A stretch of DNA of 64,000 nt from positions 1 to 64,000 of the forward strand of contig JAEINK010000012.1 of NCBI GenBank assembly GCA_016342585.1, written 5' to 3'. This DNA comes from Spirochaetales bacterium (lineage in GTDB: Bacteria > Spirochaetota > Spirochaetia > UBA9216). Below are positions 34,729 to 43,857 of the stretch, in pieces (within the stretch, counting starts at the first letter, position 1; each line of letters starts with the position of its first letter). Position numbers and translations under genes: made by a program. The notes beneath the pieces were generated by a model. It worked only from the letters and a program-made list of their open reading frames with translations. It made no database searches and was not told where the DNA came from.

Positions 34729-35393
34729 CAGGTCTTTTTATTCAGGTTCGTCTCGATTCATCCAGACTCCCCGGGAAGGCTCTTCTGCCCCTTGCGGGGA
34801 TGACTGTCGTGGAACACGCCTTCCGAGCCCTTGCCGAGGTGCCGGCTGATTATCATATACTCCTTACCGACCCCTTGAGTGCTCCGAAATTAACAGCCCT
34901 GGCACGTAAATGGGGGTTTCGAACCTGGATTGGCTCCCGGGATAATGTCCTTACCCGCTTTGCAGGGGCTATCCGCCATTTTCATGTAGATACATTCATC
35001 CGGGCAACCGGGGATAATCCCCTGGTCGACTGGCAGGCCGCCGCTTTGGCTCTTGAATGTTTTAAGGCGGGGGAGTGGGACTATTTCGGATTTAAAAATC
35101 TCCCTCTGGGAGGCGGTGTTGAGATTGTAAATGCGGCGGCCTTGCTTGAAGCAGATGCCAATACTCATGAACCCTATGACAGGGAGCATGTCACCCCCTA
35201 CATCTATAACAATCCTGAAAAATTCCGGGTGGAACTACGGGAGGCTCCGGACGGTCATCGTTCCAGCGGCCGGATCACCATGGATACCCGGGCCGATTAT
35301 GAGTACATCTTGAAGGCCTTTAAGGATCTTTACCGGGGAGATATAATTCCCTTCGATCAAATAATCCGGTGGTTATCGGAAAATGAACGATAA
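34725..35393 (+). CDS. SpsF-like cytidylyltransferase
   Basis: A 222-residue protein of the acylneuraminate/KDO cytidylyltransferase-like group named SpsF. The N-terminus has LDSSRLPGKALLPLAG (nucleotide-binding) and the centre RATGDNPLVD (metal-binding Asp). Homologues activate sugars as CMP-derivatives or support spore-coat/capsule polysaccharide synthesis. The start is TTG within the stop of the previous gene, and the end overlaps the SpsG fusion by 11 bases. From memory T. pallidum has an annotated spsF gene among unknown genes, which may be the counterpart. Substrate unknown. Confidence 0.8.
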   Translation: MTGLFIQVRLDSSRLPGKALLPLAGMTVVEHAFRALAEVPADYHILLTDPLSAPKLTALARKWGFRTWIGSRDNVLTRFAGAIRHFHVDTFIRATGDNPLVDWQAAALALECFKAGEWDYFGFKNLPLGGGVEIVNAAALLEADANTHEPYDREHVTPYIYNNPEKFRVELREAPDGHRSSGRITMDTRADYEYILKAFKDLYRGDIIPFDQIIRWLSENER

Positions 35394-37266
35394 ATTATCC
35401 CCCATGATCCTCTGTACGCCTTCAATCCTCCGGGGAAACGGAATGGGTCACCTCTATCGATCCGCCTGGATAGTTGAAAAAATGGGAGAAAGATCTAAAA
35501 ATACGGCTCTCTACCTTCCGGAGGCGGGAAAAGAGGGATTTTTCTCAAAGGATGAGATCTTCGGGGCTCTCAAAGGGCGGGCTGTTCTATCACAAATAAT
35601 CATGGACCGGATAGATTCTACAGATAAAATTAGGATGGTCGATACACTCGTGTTGTTGGACCGCAGGGAAACCTCCTTCGAATTCCTCTCTACTTTTTCT
35701 GAAGGAGCTGTCTTTATAGGGATCGATGAAGGGGGGGCGGTGCGTAACCTCATGACCTATCTTGCGGATACCCTTCCTGCTTTAACTCCTATGAGTCAGG
35801 CGAATATTTCTTCTCCCCTTCTGCTGGCGGGACCTGTAAATCGTCGGGAGGTGCCCGATTCCGTCCATAGGATATTGGTGACTTTTGGTGGGGAGGACCC
35901 CGGTTGTTTGAGCGAATCTACGATCAGGATGGTGCAGGATACCGGGAAAGCTTTCTCTGCCTGCGATAATTTTGATATAACCCTTTGTCTTGGCCCGTTT
36001 GCCCTGAAAAAGGAAGCGGCCATTCGTAATAGATTTCCGGATGTGGCGATTTTACGGGCGCCCTCTGATCTTAAGGAGCTCCTTTTTCATTATGATCTTA
36101 TAATCTGCTCCTATGGTCTCACTGCCTTTGAGGCCGTCAGGGCGGGTGTTCCCGTCATATTGCGGAATCCCTCCCGGTATCATGATGAATTATCGAATAG
36201 GGCAGGATTTAAGATCATGATGCCGTTCGGGATTGGGCTGTCTAATGAAATCGAAGGATTTGATTCTTCCTCCTTTTTGTCTCTGATAAAGAGGCCGGAA
36301 AGGATAAACAGTGCCATTTTTATCAACACTGGGGAAGAGTCAGCGCTTCTCCCCGACTTACCGGAGTTCCTTGCCTCCCATACCTTTTTCAATCCGATCT
36401 GCCCCTCCTGCGGATGTAAACAGGAGAAAAGCCGGTTACGAAGCTTAGAGAAATTGATTCTCCTGGAAAGATTTTCCGACAGGACCTGGTATGAGTGCCG
36501 GGGATGCTCCATGGTCTTTCAGAACCTGCACAGGGAACAGACAGAAGATTATGGGGAGGATTACTTTTTCGAAGGCTACAGAAACCAGTATGGAAAAACC
36601 TATTTAGAGGACTTTCCCAATCTCCGGAGAATGGCCGCCGGGAGGCTGAAAGTGATCTTAAAACTGGCATCCGGGGCTGACCTGCTTGAGATCGGGTGTG
36701 CTTATGGGCCATTCCTCCTGGAGGCCCGAAATGCGGGCTTCAAGGCCCGGGGAATCGATGTTACCGGTGACGGGGTTTCCTATATCACTGATGAATTGGA
36801 GCTTGAAGCCCTGAATATTTCACTGGAGGATTTCGACTTGAAGGCCGATTTCGGCCAGGAACGGGTGGATGTCCTAGCTCTCTGGTATGTTATAGAGCAT
36901 TTTCCCGAACTTTCGAAGATTCTGTCAAAACTGGCCTCTTTCCAGGGACCAGGCGGGATCTTAGCATTTTCCACCCCGAATTACAGGGGGATATCGGGTA
37001 GAAAAAATCGAAGGCAATTCCTCTCCGCAAGTCCACTGGATCATTATCATGTCTGGAGCCCCGGTATTGCACGAAAAGTATTGAAATTGTATGGTTATCG
37101 GGTAAGAAGGATCCGGGTTACAGGGCATCATCCTGAAAGGTTCCCTCTCTGTCGCAAGCGCGAAGGAGTCGTGTTCCGGATATTTAAACTGATCAGCCTC
37201 TTATTCGGGCTGGGCGATACCTTCGAAGTATATGCAGAAAAAATAACAAGCCCGGAGGAAGGATGA
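35383..37266 (+). CDS. SpsG-like / methyltransferase fusion protein
   Basis: A 627-residue fusion. Residues 1 to about 330 resemble SpsG/PseG, a GT-B-like fold acting on UDP-linked acetamido sugars, with GNGMGHLYRSAWI near the start and CSYGLTAFEAVRAGVPVIL in the second half. A four-cysteine ribbon follows (CPSCGC near 339, CRGC near 370), and then a SAM methyltransferase with DLLEIGCAYGPFLLEA near 432 and FSTPNYRG. Zinc-ribbon plus this methyltransferase type is typical of sugar C-methyltransferases. It overlaps the genes on both sides by 11 and 4 bases. It should act on the sugar activated by the SpsF-like enzyme; this is inference. Confidence 0.75.
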   Translation: MNDKLSPMILCTPSILRGNGMGHLYRSAWIVEKMGERSKNTALYLPEAGKEGFFSKDEIFGALKGRAVLSQIIMDRIDSTDKIRMVDTLVLLDRRETSFEFLSTFSEGAVFIGIDEGGAVRNLMTYLADTLPALTPMSQANISSPLLLAGPVNRREVPDSVHRILVTFGGEDPGCLSESTIRMVQDTGKAFSACDNFDITLCLGPFALKKEAAIRNRFPDVAILRAPSDLKELLFHYDLIICSYGLTAFEAVRAGVPVILRNPSRYHDELSNRAGFKIMMPFGIGLSNEIEGFDSSSFLSLIKRPERINSAIFINTGEESALLPDLPEFLASHTFFNPICPSCGCKQEKSRLRSLEKLILLERFSDRTWYECRGCSMVFQNLHREQTEDYGEDYFFEGYRNQYGKTYLEDFPNLRRMAAGRLKVILKLASGADLLEIGCAYGPFLLEARNAGFKARGIDVTGDGVSYITDELELEALNISLEDFDLKADFGQERVDVLALWYVIEHFPELSKILSKLASFQGPGGILAFSTPNYRGISGRKNRRQFLSASPLDHYHVWSPGIARKVLKLYGYRVRRIRVTGHHPERFPLCRKREGVVFRIFKLISLLFGLGDTFEVYAEKITSPEEG

Positions 37267-38882
37267 AATCCGTTTTGATACTCGGTGGCGGCGTCATGCA
37301 GCTTCCGGCAATACGAATAGCAAAAGAGATGGGGTGGCGTATAATCCTGGCAGATGGGAATGAAAATGTCCCCGGTCGCGAACTTGCCGATTTTTTTGAA
37401 CATGTTGATCTGAAAGATAGAGAAGGCATGGTGCGGGCTGCCAGAAAGTACTTTGAAAATGGGGGGCTTGATGGTGTTTTTACCGCAGGAACCGATTTTT
37501 CAGCCACCGTGGCCTGGGTTTCTGAATCTCTTGGTCTTCCGGGCATCCCCTATGAGGTGGCTTTGAAGGCCAGTTCCAAGGGACTTATGAGAGAAGCTTT
37601 CGCCCTGGCCGGGGTCCCTATACCGGCTTTTATTGAATTGGACAGGAATGAATCTCCTGCCCGGGTTCTTGAAAAACTATCATTCCCGCTGGTTGTTAAA
37701 CCTGTTGATAACATGGGGGCCCGGGGAATCCGCCGGATAGATAATCCCGATGAACTGGATAGAGCCTTTAAACTGGCAGGGGAGTATTCAAGGAGTGGGA
37801 AGGTAATCATTGAAGAGTTTATAGTTGGACCGGAATTCAGCCTGGATGCCCTTATTGAGGATGGCAAGGTTACAATCTGCGGGATCGCCGACAGGCATAT
37901 TTTCTTCCCTCCTTATTTTATTGAAATGGGACACACCATGCCTACCTGTTTCGATGATTCTGACGTTGAAAACATCTGTCGGGTTTTCAAGGATGGAATT
38001 AAAGCCCTGGGCATTAACCGGGGGGCAGCCAAGGGGGATATAAAACTTTCACCGGATGGTCCTGTGGTAGGGGAGATTGCCGCAAGGCTTTCCGGTGGAT
38101 TCATGTCCGGATGGACTTTTCCATATGCTTCCGGTGTCGAAGTTACCCGGGGTGGGCTTAATCTGGCTGTGGGGCTTCCTCATGGCGACCTTACCCCCCG
38201 GCGGCGGGCATATTCGGCTGAAAGGGCTTTTATTTCAATTCCGGGGATTGTTGACGGGATAAAAGGATTTGTGGAGGCTCAGGCGACTCCCGGAGTGGAA
38301 TTTTCCCATTTATTGGCAGTTGAAGGCAAAGAAGTTGTCTTTCCTGTTAACAATGTGGAGAAATGCGGGAATTTCATATCCCGGGCTGCTACTCGAGAAG
38401 CGGCTGTTGTTGCTTCGGAGACGGCTTGCCGTAAAATCGAGATCCTTCTATCTCCGGGGAATGGGGCAACCTCATCCTTTCTTCGAAAGCATTCTTACGA
38501 CTGGGTCCCCGATGCCTATGCCGGAATCGACATGGATGTAAGAAAGCAGATAGAATCCATGGATTTAGTCTCGCAAGGGTTTATCGAGAATGGCATAAGT
38601 GACAGCGGGATGGGTGTTGCGGAGCTCCCTATAACTCCTGTTAAAGGTATTAAAGCGATAACCCTCCTGGACTGGCATGGGCTTTCTGTTGAAACGGCTC
38701 TTGATCGCGTCAGGCAGTCTGGCGGAAAAATCGCCGATGAAGGGGAAGGGGAGGTTGGCCGTATCTTCTGGGAGAGCTTTATTCGAGGAGGATATCAAGG
38801 GGGGGTCTGGATTATCCGAACCCTGGCAAGCTTGTTGACTCCGGATGAACGGAAGGAATTTATACGACAATGGATAAAATAA
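37263..38882 (+). CDS. ATP-grasp family ligase
   Basis: A 539-residue protein of the carbamoyl-phosphate-synthase-like ATP-grasp superfamily: Rossmann-like N-terminal domain (VLILGGGVMQLPAI), ATP-grasp core with FPLVVKPVDNMGARG and IIEEFIVGPEFSLD, and DIKLSPDGPVVGEIAARLSGGF. Such enzymes join a carboxylate to an amine or thiol through an acyl phosphate. The last about 130 residues are an extra domain that was not recognised. It starts by an ATGA overlap with the SpsG fusion and ends overlapping the amidase by 13 bases. In the cluster it may attach an amino acid or other acid to the sugar, an inference from context only. Confidence 0.75.
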   Translation: MKSVLILGGGVMQLPAIRIAKEMGWRIILADGNENVPGRELADFFEHVDLKDREGMVRAARKYFENGGLDGVFTAGTDFSATVAWVSESLGLPGIPYEVALKASSKGLMREAFALAGVPIPAFIELDRNESPARVLEKLSFPLVVKPVDNMGARGIRRIDNPDELDRAFKLAGEYSRSGKVIIEEFIVGPEFSLDALIEDGKVTICGIADRHIFFPPYFIEMGHTMPTCFDDSDVENICRVFKDGIKALGINRGAAKGDIKLSPDGPVVGEIAARLSGGFMSGWTFPYASGVEVTRGGLNLAVGLPHGDLTPRRRAYSAERAFISIPGIVDGIKGFVEAQATPGVEFSHLLAVEGKEVVFPVNNVEKCGNFISRAATREAAVVASETACRKIEILLSPGNGATSSFLRKHSYDWVPDAYAGIDMDVRKQIESMDLVSQGFIENGISDSGMGVAELPITPVKGIKAITLLDWHGLSVETALDRVRQSGGKIADEGEGEVGRIFWESFIRGGYQGGVWIIRTLASLLTPDERKEFIRQWIK

Positions 38883-39913
38883 ACCGTCTCTTTCTGATTG
38901 CTCTACTATTTTTTCTCACTTTCGCCCTTTTTGGCCAAACCGGGATGGAGGTCGGGATCAATGAGCTCATCAGTGAACTGAAGGCAGAGTTTTATATTGA
39001 CCTTTATCGTGGTACCGGTTGCCTTGATAATGGAGAGCACACTATCTCGTTTTCTCCCGAGATCCCCTTTATCATGATAGATTATCAGCTTCTTCTGCCC
39101 GCACCGGGGATCCGATTGGATGAATCGGGAAGTTTTTTCTTCTCCAATGAAGCGGTTGCCAGTATAAAGCGTGGGTTTTCGAAGGAGTTTCATCAGGGAG
39201 GCCCTATAATATCGACAGTAATTCTGGATCCGGGGCACGGTGGACGGGATCCCGGGGCTATCGGACGATTTACTATAAATGGAGAATCAAAGCAGTTTTT
39301 TGAGAAGGATGTGGTTTTAAAGGTTGCCCAAATCATAAATGAAAATCTGAAAAAGGATTTTCCTGATAGAAATGTAATTTTAACCAGATCTGATGACACA
39401 TATTTGACTCTGGAACAGAGAACCGAAATCGCTAATGGGGTGAAGCTTGAAGAGAATGAGGCTATGATATTCATCTCTCTTCATGCAAATGCCTCTTTCA
39501 ATACCAAAGCTTCAGGATATGAGATATGGTACCTTCCCTCGGATTATAGACGAAATCTCCTGGATCCGGGAGATATCGTGGGGGTTGATGAGCATGTTAT
39601 TCCCATATTGAATACTATGCTGGAAGAGGAGTTTACCAAGGAAAGTATCTCTCTTGCCCGGGCGATACTCAAGGGGATGGATAGCCATGTCGGTGATAGA
39701 TCTGTGAGCAGGGGGCTTAAAGAGGAGTCCTGGTTTGTCGTGAGGAATGCGGAAATGCCCTCTGTGCTTATAGAGACAGGTTTTATTTCAAATAAGGAAG
39801 AGGCTTTACTGCTTCAGGACGATTCGTACTTGAATGATATGGGCCAAGGCATCTATAATGGTATTCAGTTCTTCATAAACGGATTTGAGAATACCAAAGG
39901 ATTTACTGAATAG
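38870..39913 (+). CDS. N-acetylmuramoyl-L-alanine amidase (Amidase_3)
   Basis: A 347-residue exported zinc amidase that cuts between muramic acid and the stem peptide of peptidoglycan. It has a signal peptide (MDKINR plus hydrophobic stretch, cleavage near FGQ), an N-terminal AMIN-like region, and the catalytic domain with DPGHGGRDPG (H123), ISLHANAS and IETGFISN (catalytic Glu). It overlaps the ATP-grasp gene and is followed at once by the GerMN gene. Its place at the end of the spiro-SPASM cluster connects that cluster with the cell envelope. Confidence 0.9.
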   Translation: MDKINRLFLIALLFFLTFALFGQTGMEVGINELISELKAEFYIDLYRGTGCLDNGEHTISFSPEIPFIMIDYQLLLPAPGIRLDESGSFFFSNEAVASIKRGFSKEFHQGGPIISTVILDPGHGGRDPGAIGRFTINGESKQFFEKDVVLKVAQIINENLKKDFPDRNVILTRSDDTYLTLEQRTEIANGVKLEENEAMIFISLHANASFNTKASGYEIWYLPSDYRRNLLDPGDIVGVDEHVIPILNTMLEEEFTKESISLARAILKGMDSHVGDRSVSRGLKEESWFVVRNAEMPSVLIETGFISNKEEALLLQDDSYLNDMGQGIYNGIQFFINGFENTKGFTE

Positions 39914-39914
39914 T

Positions 39915-40409
39915 ATGGCAATTAAGCGTTCAACAATAATTTTTTCTTCGATTTTTATACTTGTGCTCGGTTTGTCGATTCTTTTCTATGTTGTTTTCGG
40001 GTATCCGAAAGTAGAGAGAATTTTCTTCTTCCCCATGGATCATACCCTGGAAACCTCCGGTGAATCGAGAAAGGTTCCCAGGCATGCTTTGGATGAAGAG
40101 AATCTTGAAGAGTATGTCCGTGAATGGCTGTTGGGGCCTCTGGTTCTGGAACATCGAAACCTGTACCCCAGAAATACAAGGCTTCTGACCCTGATTTACA
40201 GGGAAGGAACTCTATATCTTGATTTCTCCATGAATATTATGATGAAATCTGATGAATCTCCCCTGAATTTCAACGAAATTCTTGATGTTATTACCCTTGG
40301 GGTTAAATTTAATTTCCCTGTCGTGGAGAAGGTTGTCTACACTATTGAAGGTGAGCCACTTCCTCCATTAGAGGACATTATGATCCAAAAGGAAAAAATA
40401 GAAGATTAA
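39915..40409 (+). CDS. GerMN-domain membrane-anchored protein
   Basis: A 164-residue protein with one N-terminal membrane anchor (residues about 7-30, LVLGLSILFYVV) and a GerMN (spore germination/sporulation) domain containing EYVREWLLGP and LYLDFSMNI. In non-sporulating bacteria such domains are found in envelope proteins linked to peptidoglycan remodelling and often lie next to amidases, as here. The start at 39915 lies one base past the amidase stop; an earlier frame start lies inside the amidase gene. Confidence 0.75.
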   Translation: MAIKRSTIIFSSIFILVLGLSILFYVVFGYPKVERIFFFPMDHTLETSGESRKVPRHALDEENLEEYVREWLLGPLVLEHRNLYPRNTRLLTLIYREGTLYLDFSMNIMMKSDESPLNFNEILDVITLGVKFNFPVVEKVVYTIEGEPLPPLEDIMIQKEKIED

Positions 40410-40470
40410 GTAAATCTTCACTATTTATGCTAATGTTTTTACGGAAAACTGTCAAAAAAAATAAAAATCG

Positions 40471-40498
40471 TTGACAAAAGACTTACAGTCCGTATAAT
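40471..40498 (+). promoter_or_regulatory. flaA sigma-70 promoter
   Basis: TTGACA (40471-40476), a 16-base spacer and the perfect TATAAT (40493-40498) give a predicted start near 40505, with a 30-base leader that contains AAGGAG before the flaA ATG. Sigma-70 rather than sigma-28 control of flaA is known in other spirochaetes. Confidence 0.75.
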
Positions 40499-40534
40499 TT
40501 TACTTAGGCTATTTTATTGAACAAGGAGCAGTAA

Positions 40535-41509
40535 ATGAAACGTTTCGGTATCCTTCTATGTATTACGCTTATGATCGTAAGCTTCCCTGTATTCGCAGAA
40601 TCGGCATCATTGATCGATTTTTCCCTTCTGACAGCAGACGCGGATATAGACGGGGATGGAACAAATGAAGAAAACCAGAGAACTATTATCAACTTTGCCG
40701 ACAAAGCAGGTACTAGTTTTACAGAAGATGAGAAGCAGTTTATGCAGACTTCTCTTGCCATCGCAAACTGGGAAGTTGAACTCGCATCATCATCCAGGAC
40801 AGTGAACAACCAGGGACATTCTTATGTTCTTCCTGCTCCTGTAAAACAGGATGCAAGTCAGTATGGTGGAGACACCGTTCTTGGTGCAAGGATCCATTTT
40901 CCTACAGATCCTTTTGCAAGCTACGCAATTATCAGACCTCCCTTTGAGATTCCCGCTTATCAGCCCATCGATGAAGCAGATCTTTATGGAAGTATGTTTG
41001 ATACATTCGGAGTTGTAAAGAATGTTGGTGTTCTCAAAAGTCTGTCAGTAAATGTACTCGGCAGAAACTTCCCCAATGGTCTTGGAATTATGCTTAAAGA
41101 CCAGAACAACGTAGAAAAGATTATTTTCATGAATTATCTGGAGTTTGACGGATGGAAAACTCTTACATGGAACAATCCTAACTACATCACAGATGTACGA
41201 AACAGAGAAATCAAGAAGTACCCTCTCTATCCTAAAGCTGCACCTTTTTATAAATTGACTGGTATTGTCGTTTACAAAGATGCCGTACAGGAAGGTGGAG
41301 ACTTTGTAACCTATATTCGTGACTTGAGTATAACCTATGATAAGGCTGTACAGACTCTTGAAAGCGATATAGATGACGAAGCATTATGGGGCATTCTTGG
41401 CGCAAGAGAAGAAACAAGAAGAACTGCAGAGTTTGAAAGACTCGGTGCACGACAGGTTCTTCGTTACCTCGAACGTCAGAAAATGCACATAGAAGAGGAA
41501 GAAGAGTAG
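40535..41509 (+). CDS. flaA: Flagellar filament outer-layer (sheath) protein FlaA
   Basis: Sheath protein covering the FlaB core of the periplasmic flagellum. The 324-residue precursor has a signal peptide (cleavage after VFAES) because FlaA is exported by the Sec route, unlike FlaB. The sequence shows the family's WEVELASSSR, YPLYPKAAPFYKLTG and FVTYIRDLSITYDKA segments and ends in a long, charged helix with a Glu-rich tail. AAGGAG lies 6 bases before the ATG. It has its own strong promoter and terminator. FlaB genes are not in this window. Confidence 0.92.
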   Translation: MKRFGILLCITLMIVSFPVFAESASLIDFSLLTADADIDGDGTNEENQRTIINFADKAGTSFTEDEKQFMQTSLAIANWEVELASSSRTVNNQGHSYVLPAPVKQDASQYGGDTVLGARIHFPTDPFASYAIIRPPFEIPAYQPIDEADLYGSMFDTFGVVKNVGVLKSLSVNVLGRNFPNGLGIMLKDQNNVEKIIFMNYLEFDGWKTLTWNNPNYITDVRNREIKKYPLYPKAAPFYKLTGIVVYKDAVQEGGDFVTYIRDLSITYDKAVQTLESDIDDEALWGILGAREETRRTAEFERLGARQVLRYLERQKMHIEEEEE

Positions 41510-41555
41510 AAGAAGGGAACCGTTTTCTATATAAGTAATACACTGAATGAATCTG

Positions 41556-41595
41556 CAAATCCTTTCCCTTTTGGGGGGAGGATTTGTTTTTTTTT
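41556..41595 (+). terminator. flaA rho-independent terminator
   Basis: CAAATCCT (41556-41563) pairs with AGGATTTG (41579-41586), with CCC/GGG inner pairing, followed by nine Ts. Confidence 0.88.
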
Positions 41596-41660
41596 ACCTA
41601 TATTCTGAAGTGGGTAGAGGCAGTAATTAGTGTCAGGATTCCTGGAGTTTCTTCATTTTC

Positions 41661-42776
41661 TCAGGAAAGAATATATCCGGGATAAAGATCCGCATGAAAG
41701 CTTAAGGGAGTAAAAAGACACCGACACCAGAGCTTGCGATCAGAATTATCCATCATCAAATTCTGTCCCAGAAATCGTCTTCTGGTAAATAGTGTTCGAA
41801 GTTCCTTTCGGATATTTTGCGTTGAGATACCAGCCATGCTGCCATGAGTTTCATCCTTATACTCTTTCTTGTTTATTCTGTATGGCTTGATAAAATTGTG
41901 GTACAACCTGTAGATAGCAAGGCGATCCATCAGGTTATTCACATTTTTTGCGAACTGTACTGTTTCACGCGTATGATCTGAATTGTCTTTTCTTAATTCT
42001 CTATCCAAATAGTTAACGCTGAATATTGGATTTGTAATTGTTCTGGCGAGTTTTGAGCTGATACAAATATGCTTCAGAGAAGCCTGCTCCCGAAATGATA
42101 GGGCGTTGATAACAGCCTGATATTGTTTGTGTTCATCGGTATAGAGGCTGGTGGCTTCCCACTCTGAGTGATCATGTAAATCCAGAGCCTTTCGTATTAT
42201 ATCCGAAAATGATTTATAAACCGTTATCCTACCAATATTTACTATTTTCTTAATTTCACTGTTTTTCTCTTTTTGTTTTGGCGTCATCCTCCCCTTGCGT
42301 GTGAGCTGTGAATAATCAGAGAGAAACCAGAATTGTGAATCTTTGCCTGCCAGGATGTTAATATTATTCGGCAGGTACTGAGAGCTGACAAAGCTCTCAA
42401 ACCCGTCAGCGACCAGATCTTCTGTAATTCTTATATCCTGAGTCAGCTGCGATGAAATGGCCATGGCCTGACGGGCAAGCCTGGCTATTCGGTTGGTTAC
42501 AGTTGTACAGGAAACATTCAGGATGCGAGAGAGGTCCCGAATGCCGGAACTTGTTATTATGTGTTGAAAAATAGTTTTGTAGGATACATATTTATGAGTG
42601 TGGTAATCGAGACTGAATATTTCCTCTGAAAACCTTTTGCCGCAGTCTCGGCACTGATAACGTTGTACCTGTCCTAACCTTTTTGTTTGATAGGTTCCTG
42701 ATTTTACAAACCATTTCCCCTCTGGAAAATGGTAATTATCACAACAACTGTTGGGACAGAATGGTGGTTTTTTCAT
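41661..42776 (-). CDS. Transposase-like protein with N-terminal zinc ribbon
   Basis: A 371-residue protein with the domain order of IS1/IS1595-like transposases: N-terminal cysteine cluster (CPNSCC and CRDCGKRF), a helix-turn-helix (ILNVSCTTVTNRI), and a DDE-like catalytic part with candidate aspartates in VADGFESF and YTDEHKQY and a later YHNFIKPYR segment. The frame is intact. AAAAGGAG precedes the ATG. No convincing terminal inverted repeats were found in the flanks, only an 8-base direct repeat (AGTGGGTA) outside each end, so the exact element boundaries are unknown. It lies between flaA and two beta-barrel genes. Confidence 0.72.
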   Translation of the reverse strand: MKKPPFCPNSCCDNYHFPEGKWFVKSGTYQTKRLGQVQRYQCRDCGKRFSEEIFSLDYHTHKYVSYKTIFQHIITSSGIRDLSRILNVSCTTVTNRIARLARQAMAISSQLTQDIRITEDLVADGFESFVSSQYLPNNINILAGKDSQFWFLSDYSQLTRKGRMTPKQKEKNSEIKKIVNIGRITVYKSFSDIIRKALDLHDHSEWEATSLYTDEHKQYQAVINALSFREQASLKHICISSKLARTITNPIFSVNYLDRELRKDNSDHTRETVQFAKNVNNLMDRLAIYRLYHNFIKPYRINKKEYKDETHGSMAGISTQNIRKELRTLFTRRRFLGQNLMMDNSDRKLWCRCLFTPLSFHADLYPGYILS

Positions 42777-42872
42777 AAAAAACTCCTTTTACGCAGTGGG
42801 TATACTTTATAACACTGCAATAAAAGGATTTATGATTCAATGATCGCCAAAATAAAGAACACTAAGAGGATA

Positions 42873-43856
42873 TTAAAGATTATTCAAGTTGTCCATATCA
42901 ATCCTGAATCCTAAAGAAGCCTGAAACATATAAGAATCAAAGGGTTTTGAGTTATCAAATTTGAGACTCTCTTTCGTGTCGGCTGCTTCATCATCAATAG
43001 AGCCAAATGCAAATATCGAACTGTTTACATCTATTACCATGGTCAGCCATGATGTTAAAGCAAAATCAATTTTTGTCTGGAGAATAATTGAGTTCATCTT
43101 CTGGGCAAGGGTGACATCTGAAATGGTTGTCACGAGACTGTCTCCGAGAGCTGCGACAGTGGTAGAGGAATCCCCAGTGGTCGTTAGTTCTTCAGTAACA
43201 TAGCTGTTCCCTGTTGATCTGTAGATTAAACCAATCAGGAGGCTAAACGGGATGTTTTTCTTATATATCTGTGATTTGAAGGAGTATTCCAGTATAGAGT
43301 CCTCCATTTGCCCATAGGTTGGAACTATCTCGTTATAGCTCTTTTCAACAAGGTTTAAGGTACAGATGGCGTTGGGAATATAAAATCCCAGGCTGATAGC
43401 ACTCTCATTCTGGTTGTAATCTCCCCGCGAGGACATCTTGTATCCAATACTGCTTAACAGATCGAAACTTACAAAAGCAAGCCCGGGGAGTTCCAGTTTG
43501 AAGTTGGTACTAATTCCGGGCTGCATCTTTGTTTCCGTAGTGTTGAACAGCCCAAAGGCGGGTCCAGCACCCATACTGAAAAATTCCCCGGTATAGGTAA
43601 AGATTCCATAGGCATAGTTGTTGAGTATCGGATCCATATCAAATCCGAAGTCGACTACCAACCCTTCTCCAACATTCTGTGTGCCGGTCACAGAGGCCCC
43701 CCAGGGCAGTTTGTCAGATGAAAATGTAGTTGTAGTCAGTGGTGTCTCAAGAAAGCTCATATTGCCAATGTTGAAATATGTTCCAAGTTCAAGGGATGTT
43801 AGGGGTAGTGATACCGCTGTAATAATCAATAATGTTAATAGTATTTTCTTATGCAT
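42873..43856 (-). CDS. Exported probable outer-membrane protein
   Basis: A 327-residue protein with a signal peptide (MHKK plus hydrophobic stretch, cleavage near TSL) and a mature part rich in alternating hydrophobic/polar strands and Ser/Thr, ending with strand-like residues. Probably a beta barrel, but no family was recognised. It starts 1 base from the stop of the upstream gene 43858-44982, so the two form an operon and may work together. Confidence 0.6.
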   Translation of the reverse strand: MHKKILLTLLIITAVSLPLTSLELGTYFNIGNMSFLETPLTTTTFSSDKLPWGASVTGTQNVGEGLVVDFGFDMDPILNNYAYGIFTYTGEFFSMGAGPAFGLFNTTETKMQPGISTNFKLELPGLAFVSFDLLSSIGYKMSSRGDYNQNESAISLGFYIPNAICTLNLVEKSYNEIVPTYGQMEDSILEYSFKSQIYKKNIPFSLLIGLIYRSTGNSYVTEELTTTGDSSTTVAALGDSLVTTISDVTLAQKMNSIILQTKIDFALTSWLTMVIDVNSSIFAFGSIDDEAADTKESLKFDNSKPFDSYMFQASLGFRIDMDNLNNL

Positions 43857-43857
43857 A

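Noticed and set aside
41609..42802. 8-base direct repeat AGTGGGTA flanking the transposase-like gene as a possible target-site duplication
   Set aside because: An 8-base match within two roughly 60-base flanks is not improbable, and the adjoining ends are not inverted repeats.
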